A stretch of DNA of 64,000 nucleotides, taken from contig CAWJLS010000007.1 in the NCBI GenBank assembly GCA_963843755.1, forward strand, positions 124,001 through 188,000, written 5' to 3'. Every line of letters starts with the position of its first letter. The stretch's first letter is position 1. The notes beneath the pieces are model-generated. The model was not told the origin of the DNA. It did no database searches and worked only from the letters and a program-made list of their open reading frames with translations. The position numbers and the translations under genes are program-made. Source of the stretch: CAWJLS01 sp963843755. GTDB taxonomy: Bacteria; Acidobacteriota; Thermoanaerobaculia; Multivoradales; DATKCC01. Positions 62,834-64,000 of this stretch are shown piece after piece.

Positions 62834-64000
62834 GGTCGGTTCCTTCCAGGTGCGCTGGGTTGTTCGCGGGCACTGGCGCCCAGATGGCGTTCGATCCAGG
62901 GCAGGTCGAGCGCCCCGGTCAGGTGGGCGAGGTCGACCCGGGCGGCGACCGCGTCGTTGCGGGCCTCGATGCGGCCGGCGCGGGCGTCGAGCAGGGAGGC
63001 CTCGGCGTCCAGGTAGTCGGCCTGGATGCCGACGCCGGTATCGAGCCGGAGCTTCTCGATCCGGGCCACCTCGGCGTACTGCGTCTCGGCCTCGGTCAGG
63101 GCCTGGCGGCGGGCCCGGGCCTGGTCGAGGTCGGCGAGGGCGGCGTCGATGCGCTGGTGGAGGTCGAGCCGGGTGGCGCGCAGGCGCTCGGCCACCGCGT
63201 CGCGGCGGGCGCCCGCCTGGACCGCCTGCTCGTCGAGGGCGCCGCCGTGGAAGATCGGCACCGAGACCCGGAGTCCGGCGCTCCAGTCGGTCTCGAAGTC
63301 GCCGCCGGCGCTGCCCAGCTCCTGGAGGTCGGAGACGGCGGCGAGGGTCGGGCGCCGCGCGCCGCGGGCCACCTCGACCGAGGCGTCGGCGGCCGCCAGG
63401 CGGCGGTCGGCCTCGACCAGAGCCGGGTTGGCCTCGGCCGCCTGGTAGAGGGCCTGCCGGTCGGGGAGCCCGCTGTCGCTGGCCTCGCCGGCTTCGCTGG
63501 CCGGGTCGCCGGGGTCGGCCGGATCGATCGGTGTCAGCCGGTCGTAGCGGGTCGCCTCGGGGTCGGTGCCGACCAGCCGGGCGAGCTCGCGTTCGGCGGC
63601 GTCGAGCCCGGTCGCCAGGCGCACCCGGTCGGCGCGGGCCGCGGCCAGGGAGGCCTCGGCCCGGCGCAGGTCGACCTGGGCCGCCCGGCCGGCGTCGAGG
63701 AGCTGCTCGACCCGCCCCTTCTCGGCTTCGATCGCGCCGATCCGGGCGTCGGCCGCTTCGAGCGTGCCGCCCAGGGTGAGCACCCGGAGGTAGGTGCTCA
63801 CGGTACGGGCGGCGACCTGCTGCTGGGCGCCGTCGAGGGCGGCGCCGGCGGCCTCCGCTTCCGCACCGGCGCCGGTGATGGTGGCGTTCCGGCGGCCGCC
63901 GTCCCAGAGGGTGTAGCCGAGCCGCAGGCCGCCCTGGAAGAGGGTGGTGTCGAAGGCCGGGAGGTTCGCCAGGTCGAAGCCGTGGATCGGCGTCACCGGG
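62830..64000 (-). CDS. TolC family outer-membrane efflux protein (partial)
   Basis: The C-terminal 390 or so residues of a TolC-type outer-membrane channel; the 5' end lies beyond the right edge of the window. The OEP repeat pattern is visible twice: GYTLWDGGRRNATITGAGAE followed by Ala-rich helices, and VSVPIFHGGALDEQAVQAGA with long helices (AERLRATRLDLHQRIDAALADLDQAR). The frame stays open to the boundary and the first Met seen (63996) is probably internal, since a signal peptide is missing. First gene of the exporter operon; ATGA overlap with the HlyD gene. Confidence 0.9.
   Translation of the reverse strand, partial: PVTPIHGFDLANLPAFDTTLFQGGLRLGYTLWDGGRRNATITGAGAEAEAAGAALDGAQQQVAARTVSTYLRVLTLGGTLEAADARIGAIEAEKGRVEQLLDAGRAAQVDLRRAEASLAAARADRVRLATGLDAAERELARLVGTDPEATRYDRLTPIDPADPGDPASEAGEASDSGLPDRQALYQAAEANPALVEADRRLAAADASVEVARGARRPTLAAVSDLQELGSAGGDFETDWSAGLRVSVPIFHGGALDEQAVQAGARRDAVAERLRATRLDLHQRIDAALADLDQARARRQALTEAETQYAEVARIEKLRLDTGVGIQADYLDAEASLLDARAGRIEARNDAVAARVDLAHLTGALDLPWIERHLGASAREQPSAPGRNRP

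Overview
The window is a high-GC bacterial chromosome segment with densely packed genes on both strands. It most likely comes from an Acidobacteriota member, perhaps of the Thermoanaerobaculia type. This is an inference from three things: two orphan MacB/FtsX-type permeases of the acidobacterial duplicated orphan permease (ADOP) kind (5545-8088, 39601-42024), many secreted proteases and Cys-rich secreted proteins, and the GC-rich codon use. I see no rRNA, tRNA, CRISPR array, prophage or insertion sequence.

Layout. 1-8.2 kb: secreted lysyl-endopeptidase-like protease, stand-alone receiver protein, 3-methyladenine glycosylase, DUF885 protein, ADOP permease. 8.2-15 kb: TonB-dependent receptor preceded by a small CPxC protein, a GCS2-type ligase and a RimK-like ATP-grasp ligase (apparently one minus-strand unit), then a tandem CAP-domain protein. 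15-23.3 kb: zinc-ribbon/TPR membrane protein, a decayed phospholipase-D-like gene, and a tandem duplication of a two-gene unit (secreted beta-rich protein plus metzincin protease) in which the first protease copy is truncated. 23.3-31.6 kb: SpoIIIAA/R3H ATPase, CaCA antiporter, and an iron/heme set (hemN, feoB, feoA-like, hemG) with a perfect palindrome upstream. 32-36 kb: RES/Xre-type toxin-antitoxin pair whose antitoxin carries a DUF2188 domain, OsmC protein, Tat-exported amidase. 36.3-42 kb: SWIM/SNF2 helicase and a second ADOP permease. 42-45.6 kb: Cys-rich secreted protein, then a redox cluster: an in-frame-UGA selenoprotein of the GrdB-like family, a Crp/Fnr regulator, a small winged-helix protein and a peroxiredoxin, followed by a VOC gene remnant. 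45.6-57.6 kb: ankyrin membrane protein plus lipoprotein, small membrane protein, DHFR-like reductase, DUF2339/DUF3999 pair, M48 protease. 57.6-64 kb: a six-gene TolC-HlyD-ABC-ABC-permease-permease exporter operon linked by 4-base start/stop overlaps and running off the right edge.

The most notable item is the selenoprotein at 42660-43430. It looks like two short ORFs, but they are in the same frame and separated only by one UGA in a U-x-x-C motif. A 7-bp hairpin with a GU-containing loop starts 10 nt after the UGA and has its loop 17 nt after it, which fits a bacterial SECIS. Other points of interest are the duplicated metzincin/partner unit with a sharply conserved segment (possible gene conversion), the DUF2188-fused antitoxin, the tandem CAP protein, and the ligase pair next to a TonB receptor.
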